A stretch of DNA of 64,000 nt from JAKACA01 sp963769255 (GTDB lineage Bacteria > Actinomycetota > Acidimicrobiia > Acidimicrobiales > Bog-793). Every line of letters starts with the position of its first letter. Position 1 is the stretch's first letter. The stretch lies in assembly GCA_963769255.1 (NCBI GenBank), contig CAVYKV010000002.1, forward strand, positions 434,001 through 498,000, in the 5' to 3' direction. The notes under the pieces were generated by a model. That model was not told where the DNA came from and made no database searches. It saw only the letters and a program-made list of their open reading frames with translations. The position numbers and the translations under genes are program-made. Shown one piece after another: positions 16,031 through 25,507 of this stretch.

Positions 16031-17794
16031 ATGCGTCTCGGCAAGTTGAGCTGGCAGCTGGCACTCGCCCTTGTTCCGCTCGTAGCGCTCGCCGCCGCTG
16101 TGCCGGCGACGGCCGGCCCGTCGGGCCCGAGCCGCCACCCTGCGCCGGTTGCCTTCGTGCCGACGGGCCATCGAACAACAGGTGCGAGCCTCGCCGGATT
16201 CACCCGCGCCCGTATCCCGTCGGCCGGTCCGGTCTCGGCGGCCGAGGCGGCGCCGTCACCGCTGCCGTCGACACGCGGGCAGATTGCCGTACTGAAGGCC
16301 GCCCTCAAGAAGATGGAGGACGGGTACTCGAGCTACCTCGACGACGTCCCCGGGCCGAGCGACATCCTTGACTACGGCATCGGTCCCCTGTGGCTGAAGG
16401 GGATCGACGGCGCCGGCACGACGATCGCGCTGCTCGAGGGCTGGAACCTGCCCGGCATCGGGGCGATGGTGGCGTCGTTCGACAAGATCTGGGGCCTCCC
16501 GAACCCCGTCATCACGACGATCTACCCGTCCGGTGACGGCAAGCTTCCGTCGACCTGCCCGGCGGGGATGGTGGCCCTCGGCGACTACGGGTCCTGCCAA
16601 GCCTGGGGTGGAGAGCTGGAGCTCGACGTCCTGTCGGCCCATCTCATCGCCCCCTACGCCAGGATCCTCCTCTCCGTCACCCCGGCGGACAGCCAGGTGA
16701 CCGATGACGGGGCGAGCCAGGTGGCGCCCTACGAGATGATGCAGGCGCTGGAGGTCATCGCAGCCCGCCACCTCGCCAACGTCGTCTCCGTGAGCACGGG
16801 CACGGCCGAGAGCAGCTACATCCACGGAACGGGCGAGATCATGGCCCAGAACCCGGGTCTCCTCGCCGCCGCCGTAGCCGGCATTCCCATCTGCGAGGGC
16901 TCGGGCGACCGCGACGTCCTGCAGGCGCTGCCGTCCCTGAACGGCGACGTGCTCACGAAGACGCCGGACACGGCCGCCTGGGACGACTCACCATGGGTGA
17001 CCGCCGTCGGTGGAACCGTCCCCAACCTCAGCGACAGCGGTGCGCGGCTCGGACCCGATCCCATCTGGAACGTCGGCAGCTACGGGGAGGGCGCCGGATA
17101 CTCGTCGGTGTTCAGCCGCCCGATCTACCAGAGTGTCGTTGTCTCCATCACCCACAGCCCGATGCGATCGGTGCCCGACATCACGATGGACGCCCGGGAC
17201 GGCACGTCGGAAGCCGGGCCGCTCCTGGCGGGTGTCCTTGCGCTGGCCACCCAGATGAACAAGGCGAACGTCGGCCCCATCAACCCTGCGCTCTATGACG
17301 TGCTCGGCCCGAAGGGGGAAGCGGACGGCATCGCCGACGTCGTGTCCGGCAACAACACCTACACGCCGGCATCGGGCAAGCCGGTGCCCGGGTTCAGTGC
17401 CGCGAAGGGTTTCGACGTGGCGAGCGGCTGGGGCACGATCTACGCGCCGAAGTTCCTACCCGCACTTGTGGCGGCGACGAAGGCCGATCACGACGAGGCC
17501 GCGTGGCGACAGATGGCCGCTTCAGAGCTGACAGCTCTTCGCCACGACCTCAGCCTGAGCGTGACGAACGTCCCCACAGGGGGAACGAGCTACTTGCTGG
17601 CTGGCGGGTTCCTTCCCGGCCACCCCATTGAGCTGCTCATCGGAGCCCGGCTCATCACGACACTCAAGGCCAGCCCATTGGGCAAGGTCACGTACATGAT
17701 CGACCCATCACTGCTGAAGCTGGCCCGCGGCGGCCACAACATCGAGCTGAAGAGCATGCTCATCGATGAAACGAGCCGGTTCTCCAGCCACTGA
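16031..17794 (+). CDS. Secreted sedolisin-like serine-carboxyl protease (peptidase S53)
   Basis: The product has 587 residues from the ATG at 16031, preceded by GAGAGGGGG; starting here gives a clean signal peptide (about 1-28, LALALVPLVALAAAVPATA). The catalytic residues of sedolisins are in place: E195 and D199 in GGELELDVLSAHLIAP, and S393 in DGTSEAGPLLAG. The segment before the catalytic domain (about 30-105) is too short for a full pro-kumamolisin activation domain. About 100 residues follow the protease domain. Family members are exported endopeptidases most active at acid pH. The gene stands alone, 90 bp after the SDR gene. Confidence 0.8.
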   Translation: MRLGKLSWQLALALVPLVALAAAVPATAGPSGPSRHPAPVAFVPTGHRTTGASLAGFTRARIPSAGPVSAAEAAPSPLPSTRGQIAVLKAALKKMEDGYSSYLDDVPGPSDILDYGIGPLWLKGIDGAGTTIALLEGWNLPGIGAMVASFDKIWGLPNPVITTIYPSGDGKLPSTCPAGMVALGDYGSCQAWGGELELDVLSAHLIAPYARILLSVTPADSQVTDDGASQVAPYEMMQALEVIAARHLANVVSVSTGTAESSYIHGTGEIMAQNPGLLAAAVAGIPICEGSGDRDVLQALPSLNGDVLTKTPDTAAWDDSPWVTAVGGTVPNLSDSGARLGPDPIWNVGSYGEGAGYSSVFSRPIYQSVVVSITHSPMRSVPDITMDARDGTSEAGPLLAGVLALATQMNKANVGPINPALYDVLGPKGEADGIADVVSGNNTYTPASGKPVPGFSAAKGFDVASGWGTIYAPKFLPALVAATKADHDEAAWRQMAASELTALRHDLSLSVTNVPTGGTSYLLAGGFLPGHPIELLIGARLITTLKASPLGKVTYMIDPSLLKLARGGHNIELKSMLIDETSRFSSH

Positions 17795-17834
17795 GACCGG
17801 CGTCCACGCCGCGCCTCGGACAACCGGCGCCGGT

Positions 17835-18053
17835 TCATCCGACGCGCGAGCCGTGTTGGCTCAACCACTCGTCGATGGCGGCGCGAACGATGCCTTCGTC
17901 GCTCCTGTCGGCGACGACACGCTCTCCCGTCGTCAGGTCCGCCCAGCCGAGCCTCTTGCCCTCACCCGTGGTCACGGAAAGGCGGTCGATCCCGCGTCGC
18001 CTCCAGCGCTTCACCACAAGCGAAGCTTTCGATCTCTGCCCAGAGCCGTTCAT
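17835..18053 (-). CDS. Small basic protein resembling the N-terminal segment of actinobacterial NERD-type proteins
   Basis: The product has 72 residues. The start ATG at 18053 follows GGGAGGAG at ideal spacing. The visible pattern VVKRWRRRGIDRLSV, then GKRLGWADLTTGE, resembles the short domain found in front of nuclease-related (NERD) regions in actinobacteria, but no nuclease part follows. The protein has no signal peptide or membrane segment. It is divergent from the LuxR gene across 162 bp. The function is unknown. Confidence 0.6.
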   Translation of the reverse strand: MNGSGQRSKASLVVKRWRRRGIDRLSVTTGEGKRLGWADLTTGERVVADRSDEGIVRAAIDEWLSQHGSRVG

Positions 18054-18215
18054 CAGGTCTCCTCCCGCCTGGGCTATCCATCGGCACGCTAGGCCCTCAG
18101 CTTGAGAAGCTGGCCTCTCGCTCGGTCGAAGAATCGCCGGCCTAACTGGCAAGTCACCCTTGCCGTAGCTCGAACCGTTGACAGCGTCGGTGCAACATCG
18201 CCGCGAGGACGATCT

Positions 18216-20846
18216 ATGACACGGCTTGACAGAGGCGCCGACAAACACAAAAGTCACGTTGCAGGGCTTCGTTTTGATCCCTGCGAAAGGACCTATTTCC
18301 CGTTCATGGTCGTCAGCCGCCCGCAGGCAGTCCAGCTCTCCGAGCAGTTGGGCAAATGGGCGTCCTTGAGCGTCGTTCGAACATCGCCTGGCCATGCGAG
18401 GTCGACGATGGTGGCGGCGTGGATGAGAACCCTGCGGCCTCCCGGGGTGACGAGTGCATGGGTCACCGCCCGCTCCTCTGTCAATGAGTACGACAGCTTC
18501 GATGCCTGGTTGAGCGACGCCCTCCGTGGCGCAGGGGTCAAGATCCCAACTTCCGGCGGTGCATCCCGCGGCGGGCTGGCCGAGCTCGAGGTTCTCCTCG
18601 ACAGTGCCCGGCCGCGGCCGGAGCGGTTCGTCCTCATGGTCGACGGGTTCGACGAGGTTCAGGATCCTCGAGTGCTCGAACAGCTCGTGAGCCTGCTCCG
18701 CACCCATCCCGACTTTCACCTCATCGTCTGCTGCGAAGGCCCCCACGTCATCGAGTCGCTCGGCGCAGGGCTGAGCCTCGTCGTCGTCGAACCGGCGGAC
18801 GACCCGAGCGCGGCCGAGATCGCCGGCGCTGTGGCCGAACTGCTCGACCACCCCTGGAGCGAACGGCTCGGCGACGACCTCGCCGCCTGGGTGACGGCGC
18901 TGCAGACGGCCGATGATGCGCCGGCGCTTGCCGGCGCCGGGCCTGGCCCTTCAGGCGATGGGCCACCAGTGCTGGGCGATACCAAGGACGACGCGGTGTT
19001 GGGGCATCTGATGCGGATGTCGCTCGCGGGGCCGATGAACTGGGCGGCATTTCGGGATGCATGCGACGATCCGGACCCCCGGCAGTTCCTGGAGGCCCTC
19101 CAGGCGACCGGGCTGGTCGAACGCGTCGACGCTGGCGACGAGACCCTGTTTACCGTCTCGACGGCCGTCCGCCAACTCTTCAGAGAGCGGCTCGACGCCG
19201 AAGAGGTCACCCTGCCGGGTGATCTCCACCGTCGGCTCTTCGAGGTCGCTTCGGCGCGGAGGCAGACGGCACCCTCCGCCTTGGAGTTCCACGACACGGT
19301 GGCGGAGGGTGACTGGGACCGGGTCGCCCACCTCTGGTTCGGCAGTGTCGCCGCCATGCTGGGCGAGAGCCCGGAACTCGTGCACGAGGCGCTCGAGGAA
19401 CTGCCGGCCGAGGTGCTGAGGGCGAACCCGTCCATGCTCGCCCTCCGGGACACCCTGCGGATGGCGTCCCTCGACACTGACGACGACGGCCGGCGGGCGA
19501 CGATGCGGGTCTTCGCCGACACGTGTGCGCGCCTCGTGCAACGCGGGTGGGGCACCATGCCCCTCAACGAGCTCGTCGTGGTGGGCACCGGAGCGATCAT
19601 CCAGCTGCGCATGGTCGGCCGCTTCCAAGACTCCGAGGCGTTGGGCGACCGAATCAGCGCCCGGATCGGCGCCCAGGCCTCCGTGGAGCGGATCGCCCGA
19701 GGCAGGCTCGCCTGGTTTCACTTGCACCGCGGCATCACGTTCTCGTTGCTGGCGGACGACCCGAGCGCCCTCCGCTCGTACCACCGAGCGTGGGAGCACG
19801 CCACAGGAGCCGACGTCGACTTCGTCCGCTCCCACGCCGCAGCGAACGCCGCCCTCACCTATGCCGTGAGGGGAGCGACCCTGCAGGCACGCCGCTGGCT
19901 CCGCCGGCACCAAAGCCTCGACATAACGGCGTGGCCAGGGCATCACATCCTCGGCGTCGGCGGGCACGTCGCGGCCGGACTCCTGGCACTCGACCGTCTC
20001 GACACGGCCGAAGTCGAACGCGAGCTGGCCCACGTCGGCGATGGCATGGCGCCTACTGAGCTGTGGCCCTTCGTGGCGTTCCTTGCAGCAGAGTTCGCCT
20101 TGTACTCGGGCGAGCCGAGAGAGGGTCTCTCCCGGCTCGAACAGGCCCTGACGGGATGGGATCACGACCTCGCGACCCGCGGTGTCGCTTCGGCCCTCCT
20201 CACGCGAGCCCAGGCGGACCTCCTGATCGCCTGCCGTCACGGCGAGCGGGCTCGCCGGCTCGTCGAGCGTGCCGCATCCGGCAAGGCGTTGCTGAGCCTG
20301 CCGGCCGGCCGCCTGCGCGTGCTCGGCGGCCTGGCCGAAGCGGGCAGGTACGTCGACCGCCTCACGTGGGACCCTGCGACATCGCAGCGAGACCGCCTCG
20401 AAATGCTGCTGCTCGGCGCCGTCGCCGCACTGCGACGCACCGATACCCGCAGCGCCACGCGGCTCGTGAACCAAGCGCTCGAGCTCTACGGGGAGACTGG
20501 CATCCTGCGGTCGTTCGCCGCCGTCCCGCGCTCGGATCTTCCGTCGCTCCTGGCGCTCGCCGATCAGCGGCTCAGCGAGAGCGACGAGGCACGCCTCGCC
20601 GAGCAGCCCGAGGTCTACCCGGAGCGGCTCGTGCTCATCGAGTTGAGTGAACGGGAGCACGCCGTGCTGCGAGCCCTCGCCACCACGTCCTCCCGCCAGC
20701 ACATCGCCGACTCGATGTTCGTCTCCCTCAACACCATCAAGACGCAATTGGCGAGCATCTACCAGAAGGTGGGTGCCAGCACGCGAGACGAAGCCCTCCG
20801 AAAGGCGCGGGACCACGGGCTCCTCTCGGAGGGTCTCGCCGACTGA
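18216..20846 (+). CDS. Large LuxR-family transcriptional regulator (MalT/LAL-like) with degenerate P-loop
   Basis: The product has 876 residues. The ATG at 18216 is chosen for GAGGA six bases upstream. The architecture is that of a MalT/LAL regulator: an N-terminal STAND-type ATPase region, a long helical TPR-like middle (about 350-800), and a C-terminal LuxR helix-turn-helix (LSEREHAVLRALATTSSRQH through VSLNTIKTQLASIYQKVGAS). The expected Walker A is replaced by RTSPGHARSTMV, with Arg where the nucleotide-binding Lys should be, so ATP binding is doubtful. Walker B-like VLMVDGFDEV is kept. It lies 184 bp upstream of the IPT/TIG protein gene on the same strand and may control it. Confidence 0.85.
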   Translation: MTRLDRGADKHKSHVAGLRFDPCERTYFPFMVVSRPQAVQLSEQLGKWASLSVVRTSPGHARSTMVAAWMRTLRPPGVTSAWVTARSSVNEYDSFDAWLSDALRGAGVKIPTSGGASRGGLAELEVLLDSARPRPERFVLMVDGFDEVQDPRVLEQLVSLLRTHPDFHLIVCCEGPHVIESLGAGLSLVVVEPADDPSAAEIAGAVAELLDHPWSERLGDDLAAWVTALQTADDAPALAGAGPGPSGDGPPVLGDTKDDAVLGHLMRMSLAGPMNWAAFRDACDDPDPRQFLEALQATGLVERVDAGDETLFTVSTAVRQLFRERLDAEEVTLPGDLHRRLFEVASARRQTAPSALEFHDTVAEGDWDRVAHLWFGSVAAMLGESPELVHEALEELPAEVLRANPSMLALRDTLRMASLDTDDDGRRATMRVFADTCARLVQRGWGTMPLNELVVVGTGAIIQLRMVGRFQDSEALGDRISARIGAQASVERIARGRLAWFHLHRGITFSLLADDPSALRSYHRAWEHATGADVDFVRSHAAANAALTYAVRGATLQARRWLRRHQSLDITAWPGHHILGVGGHVAAGLLALDRLDTAEVERELAHVGDGMAPTELWPFVAFLAAEFALYSGEPREGLSRLEQALTGWDHDLATRGVASALLTRAQADLLIACRHGERARRLVERAASGKALLSLPAGRLRVLGGLAEAGRYVDRLTWDPATSQRDRLEMLLLGAVAALRRTDTRSATRLVNQALELYGETGILRSFAAVPRSDLPSLLALADQRLSESDEARLAEQPEVYPERLVLIELSEREHAVLRALATTSSRQHIADSMFVSLNTIKTQLASIYQKVGASTRDEALRKARDHGLLSEGLAD

Positions 20847-21030
20847 CGCACCACCCCATCGAGACGATCGTCGCCTCGGACAGGGTGATCTCGGGGATGA
20901 AACGTCGGGTGATTCGGGAAGGCCTCGTGATGACCGTGCCTACGTCGTGCCGATACTTGGCAGCAACAGTCTGACCCGCCTTTGTCTGGGACGGCCTCAG
21001 CGAACCCACGGCCGCGACAAGGAGCGGGAA

Positions 21031-24000
21031 GTGCCTCCGACAAACGAACACCCTCAGGCGTCCACGCCGGCGCCTGGCCAGCACATCAAGGACCCGGCAG
21101 AGATCCAGATCGCCCGCCTCGGCCGACGGCGGGACCTACGTCGCCCCGTCCTGCTGCTCCTGGGGATCGGCGGCCTCGCCGTCCTCGCCGCCGTCGCCGG
21201 CGCTCGCGGGCCCCTCCCGACTGCGCTGCCGGGTCCGGGTCGAGCGGCCGCCAGTCGGGTGTCCCCGCCTGCACGACCCGTTCGCCACGCGCAGGCGGCT
21301 CCGCCGGCTCTCCCGCGCCCAGCCGGGCCCGCCGCCAACGACGGCGGTTCCGGCCATGTCCTGGTGGCGCCGGCCGCGATGCCGGGACTCCTTCCGGCGG
21401 ACGGCACGGCGCAGGTCGTCGCCCGCATCACTGTTCAGGGCAGGGTCGCCCTCGAGAGTGGCGGCTCGGCGCCCACCGTGACGGGGGTGAGCCCGGCGGC
21501 GGGAACGACGGCGGGAGGGGCGGCAGTCGACCTGACCGGGACAGGGTTCTCCGGCGCAACAGCCGTTCGGTTCGGCACGACCTCTGTCGGGTTCACCGTG
21601 GGGTCGTCCACCTCGGTCATCGCCACGTCACCGGCGAGTCCAGCCGGGGTCGTGAACGTCACGGTCACGACAGCATCGGGAACGAGCGCCATCAGTTTGG
21701 CCGACGAGTTCACCTACGAGACGTCCCCCACCGTGACCGTCCTCAGTCCCGAGGCTGGAACGCCCACGGGAGGCACCTCCCTGATCGTCACCGGTACCAA
21801 CCTCGCCGGCGCCAGTGCCGTGAGCTTCGGCTCGAGCGCCGCGGCCAGCTTCGCGGTGACGTCGGCCACCTCGATCACCGCCACGTCACCGGCGCGGGCA
21901 TCCGGGATGGTCGACGTCACCGTCACCACTCCCGTCGGCACGAGTGGCGTGACGGCCGCTGACGAGTACACCTACGAATCGGCACCGACGGTGACAGCGC
22001 TCGATCCCTACGGCGGACCGCTGTCCGGCGGGGCCGTCGAGATCTCCGGCACCGGCTTCGTCGGCACGAGCTCCGTCGACTTCGGTGACGCCCTCGCCAC
22101 GACCTATGAAGTCGAGTCGTCGACGGCCATCGTCGCCACGGCTCCGGCCCAGGACGCTGGCACGGTCGATGTCGCCGTCACGACGCCGGTGGCGACGAGC
22201 ACGGCGACCGCCGCCGACGAATACCTCTACGAGCCAGTGCCGACGGTGAGCGCCATCTCGCCGACGGCCGGCCCGCTCGGAGGCGGGACCTCCGTGACGG
22301 TCACCGGATCCGGGTTCAGCATGAACGGCAACGGCACCGTCGACGGCGTCAATTTCGGCTCCAAGGCGGCCACCGGCTTCACGGTCTTGTCGGCCACCGA
22401 ATTGTCGGCCGTCTCGCCGTCAGGGTTCGACGCCGTGAACGTCACCGTCACGACGGCGGGCGGCACGAGCGCCAGCGGCGTCGCGCCCGAGTTCACCTAC
22501 GAGGCCACCCCAACGGTGAGCAGCGTCGCCCCCGTCGCCGGACTGCCGGCGGGCGGGACGACCGTGACGCTCACCGGCACGAACTTCACCGGAGCGACAG
22601 GCGTCAGCTTCGGCACGAACAATGCGGCCAGCTACACGGTGCAGTCACCGGAGAGCATCTCGGCGCTGACACCGCCCGCCCAGACCGGGGTCACGGACCT
22701 CATCGTGACGACTCCCAGCGGTACGAGTTCAGCAAGCGACGCGGACGAGTTTACGTTTGAATCGGTGCCTTCCGTGACCGGGGTCGACCCCAACGGCGGA
22801 CCGCTCGGCGGGGACACGGTTGGCATCACCGGAACCGGATTCACCGGCGCCAACACCGTCGACTTCGGCGTCGGGTCAGCCACCGAATACACCGTGCAGT
22901 CGTCGACGTCGATCGTCGCCTCGGCGCCAGCCGGCCTGGCGGGCACGGTGGACGTCGTGGTCACAACGCCCTGCGGCACGAGTGCGGTGGGCAGCTCAGA
23001 TGAGTACATGTACGAGACCAGCCCGAGTGTCACGAGCGTGAGCCCGGCGGCTGGACCGCTCAGCGGCGGCACTCCGGTCACGATCTCGGGAACGGACTTT
23101 CGCATCGGTGGCGTCCAGACCGTGCTGGCCGTCGCCTTCGGGGCGAAGGCGGCGGCGAGCTTCACGGTCGAATCGGCCACGTCGATCACGGCGACGACAC
23201 CAGCCGACACCAAGGGAGTGGTCGACGTGACCATTACAACCGGCGGCGGCACCAGTGCCGGGACCGTGGCCGACGAGTTCACATTCGAGCCCGCCCCCAC
23301 GGTCGCCACCGTGAGTCCAACCGCCGGCACACCGGCCGGGGGCACGCCGTTAACTGTGTCCGGAGCGGACTTCACCGGTGCGAGCACCGTCAGCTTCGGC
23401 TCGGTGGCGGCGACGAGCTACACGGTCGAATCGGCCACGTCGATCGAAGCGACCTCTCCCCCGGAGTCCGCCCGAACCGTCGACGTCACCGTCTCGACGC
23501 CCAGCGGCACGAGCGCCACGACTGAGGGCGACGACTTCACCTATGAGCCGGCGCCGAGCGTCCTCGCCACCCACCCGTCGTCCGGTCTTCCCGCCGGCGG
23601 CTCGACGGTCACGCTCGAGGGCAGCGGCTTCACGGGCGCCACCGCCGTGCACTTCGGCTCGGCGGCCAGCACCCGTTACACCGTGCAGTCAGCGACCGCC
23701 ATCGTGGCGCTGGCTCCGCCGGTGGCGGCCGCCACGGTCGACATCACCGTCACGACGCCCTGCGGGAACAGCGTCGGCGCAGCCGGAGCGGTCTTCACCT
23801 ACGAAGCCGCCCCGGGCGTGACGGCGGCGAGCCCCGATGCCGGGGTGCCGCGAGGCGGCACCACCGTGCACCTGATCGGGAGCAACTTCACCGACGCGAC
23901 GGGAGTGAGCTTCGGTGCTCAGCGAGCGACGCGGTTCGATGTCGTGTCTGCTCGAGAGCTCACCGTCGTGTCGCCCGCCGCAACGGTCGGGACGGTCCGC

Positions 24001-24837
24001 ATCACGGTCACGACAGCATCGGGGACCTCCCCCGCCACGGCGGCGACCCGGTTCGTGTACGAGAGCGCCCCCGCCATCACGCGCCTCGCACCCCCGGCAG
24101 GCCCGCTCCACGGCGGGACGCGGGTGACGCTGACCGGTGCCGGTTTCCTCGACGCCAGCGCCGTCGACTTCGGGCCGACGGCGGCGAAGTCGGTGGTCGT
24201 CCGCTCCGCAACGGAGATCGTGGCGGTGGCGCCCGCGCACGCGGCCGGCGCCGTCCGCATCAGCGTGACGACGCCCGTCGGCCGATCGTTGCCGTCGGGC
24301 GCTGCCATGTACCAGTTCGACCCGGTTCCCGGGCTCCTGCGTTTCAGCCCCGCCGCCGGCCCCCTCTCCGGGGGTGTGGTGGTGACGGTGAGCGGGGCGG
24401 GTTTCGTCCCTGGATCGACATCGGTCCGCTTCGGCTCTCGACTCGCCACGCGCGTCACGTGCATCTCGAACCGCTCCTGCCGGGTCTCGGCACCCTCCGG
24501 CGCGCTCGGCGCCGTGAGGCTCACCGTGACGACGCCCGGTGGTGTGTCGCCACTCAGCTCCACCGAGTTCCGCTACGACCCGGCACCGGGTATCACGAAG
24601 ATCAGCCGGGCGCACGGGGCGGCAGGCTCAGTGATCACCATCGCCGGGAGAGGCTTCGCGCCGGGCGACACGACCGTCCGGTTCGGCACGAAGGCAGCGA
24701 CTCGTGTGCTGTGCCTCTCCGCCACGAGTTGCCGGGTGACAGTCCCGACGGGGAAGGGCACCGTCGAGATCCGAATCGTCACTCCCGGTGGCACCTCCCT
24801 CGTGACGAAGGCGACGCGGTTCACCTTCGCCGGTTGA
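21031..24837 (+). CDS. Membrane-anchored or exported protein with 13 IPT/TIG repeats
   Basis: The product has 1268 residues. The GTG at 21031 is chosen because AAGGAG lies just upstream. After about 35 cytoplasmic residues comes a hydrophobic helix (VLLLLGIGGLAVLAAVAGA), a Pro/Ala-rich spacer, and then 13 tandem Ig-like IPT/TIG domains of about 85 residues. Each begins PTVTxVSPxAGxxxGG and contains VxFGxxxAxxFTVxSxTxI. No LPXTG motif or C-terminal anchor is present. Such domains usually serve surface adhesion or as spacers. The first ten or so repeats are the most alike and the last three more divergent. Confidence 0.82.
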   Translation: MPPTNEHPQASTPAPGQHIKDPAEIQIARLGRRRDLRRPVLLLLGIGGLAVLAAVAGARGPLPTALPGPGRAAASRVSPPARPVRHAQAAPPALPRPAGPAANDGGSGHVLVAPAAMPGLLPADGTAQVVARITVQGRVALESGGSAPTVTGVSPAAGTTAGGAAVDLTGTGFSGATAVRFGTTSVGFTVGSSTSVIATSPASPAGVVNVTVTTASGTSAISLADEFTYETSPTVTVLSPEAGTPTGGTSLIVTGTNLAGASAVSFGSSAAASFAVTSATSITATSPARASGMVDVTVTTPVGTSGVTAADEYTYESAPTVTALDPYGGPLSGGAVEISGTGFVGTSSVDFGDALATTYEVESSTAIVATAPAQDAGTVDVAVTTPVATSTATAADEYLYEPVPTVSAISPTAGPLGGGTSVTVTGSGFSMNGNGTVDGVNFGSKAATGFTVLSATELSAVSPSGFDAVNVTVTTAGGTSASGVAPEFTYEATPTVSSVAPVAGLPAGGTTVTLTGTNFTGATGVSFGTNNAASYTVQSPESISALTPPAQTGVTDLIVTTPSGTSSASDADEFTFESVPSVTGVDPNGGPLGGDTVGITGTGFTGANTVDFGVGSATEYTVQSSTSIVASAPAGLAGTVDVVVTTPCGTSAVGSSDEYMYETSPSVTSVSPAAGPLSGGTPVTISGTDFRIGGVQTVLAVAFGAKAAASFTVESATSITATTPADTKGVVDVTITTGGGTSAGTVADEFTFEPAPTVATVSPTAGTPAGGTPLTVSGADFTGASTVSFGSVAATSYTVESATSIEATSPPESARTVDVTVSTPSGTSATTEGDDFTYEPAPSVLATHPSSGLPAGGSTVTLEGSGFTGATAVHFGSAASTRYTVQSATAIVALAPPVAAATVDITVTTPCGNSVGAAGAVFTYEAAPGVTAASPDAGVPRGGTTVHLIGSNFTDATGVSFGAQRATRFDVVSARELTVVSPAATVGTVRITVTTASGTSPATAATRFVYESAPAITRLAPPAGPLHGGTRVTLTGAGFLDASAVDFGPTAAKSVVVRSATEIVAVAPAHAAGAVRISVTTPVGRSLPSGAAMYQFDPVPGLLRFSPAAGPLSGGVVVTVSGAGFVPGSTSVRFGSRLATRVTCISNRSCRVSAPSGALGAVRLTVTTPGGVSPLSSTEFRYDPAPGITKISRAHGAAGSVITIAGRGFAPGDTTVRFGTKAATRVLCLSATSCRVTVPTGKGTVEIRIVTPGGTSLVTKATRFTFAG

Positions 24838-24851
24838 TCATTCCAGAGGTG

Positions 24852-24880
24852 GGCGACGCCGTCATGACGAAGGCGTCGCC
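24852..24880. terminator. Hairpin between convergent genes
   Basis: GGCGACGCC (24852-24860) and GGCGTCGCC (24872-24880) form a perfect 9-bp stem with an 11-base loop. It lies just after the IPT/TIG stop and covers the end of the convergent lipoprotein gene, whose stop codon is in the loop. No U tract follows, as is common in high-GC actinobacteria. It could serve both strands. Confidence 0.6.
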
Positions 24881-25329
24881 TCCAGCGTCAGGTCCCAGTT
24901 GCAGCTCGTCGTGATACCGAAGCTGTACTTGCCGCCGGCCACGTAAGGCTGTTGCCCGCCGCCACCGAGGCCGTCCTGCTTGCTCACGGTGACAGCCGAG
25001 TGTCCTGACTCGATCGACGTGAGCTCGAAGGGTGCCTTGCGCGTCGGCTTCTGGCAGTCGAACCGCCACATGACGGTCCACTTCGACGGCAGCGTCACGG
25101 CCGCTACCCGCTTGTCCCCTTTTCCTGAGGTGATGAAGTACGTCTTCGGGGGCACGGTCGTGGACGTGGTGGAGCCGGCAGTTGAGCCCGCCGTCGTGGA
25201 CGGCGCCGCCACCGATCTCGTCGTCGTACCGGCTGGCGACGACGTGCACCCCGCCGCCACCGCGGCGAGCAGAGCCGACGCCACGAGTGCGCCAGCCCGC
25301 ATTCTCCCTGAACCGCCTCGAGAAAGCAT
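24862..25329 (-). CDS. Small lipoprotein of unknown function
   Basis: The product has 155 residues from ATG 25329, which has GAGGTGGG upstream; a second ATG at 25302 is possible. The signal sequence ends in the lipobox AAVAAGC, followed by a Ser/Thr-rich linker and a domain of about 95 residues containing KWTVMWRFDC and a second Cys in SCNWDLTLE. The two late cysteines may form a disulfide. I do not recognise the domain. The protein should sit on the outer face of the membrane. It converges on the IPT/TIG gene. Confidence 0.78.
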   Translation of the reverse strand: MLSRGGSGRMRAGALVASALLAAVAAGCTSSPAGTTTRSVAAPSTTAGSTAGSTTSTTVPPKTYFITSGKGDKRVAAVTLPSKWTVMWRFDCQKPTRKAPFELTSIESGHSAVTVSKQDGLGGGGQQPYVAGGKYSFGITTSCNWDLTLEATPSS

Positions 25330-25507
25330 CACCGTCCCACCTCTTGCTCCATCCCGCACGCGTCGTAGACGCCGGAGGTCATTGTGACGTCAGGAGCCTG
25401 TCGAACGAAGGGCCGTTGGACCCGTTGTCGGACGCCAGAGGACCAGCCGACGGGGTGCGGGTGACGGTGAGGGTGAACGCCCGGATGAGTCGAGTGCCTG
25501 GCGTGAG

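Noticed and set aside
17822..17835. AACCGGCGCCGGTT, a perfect 14-nt palindrome between the S53 gene and the small minus gene
   Set aside because: It has no loop, so it cannot fold as a terminator, and there is no further sign that it is an operator; it may be chance in GC-rich DNA.
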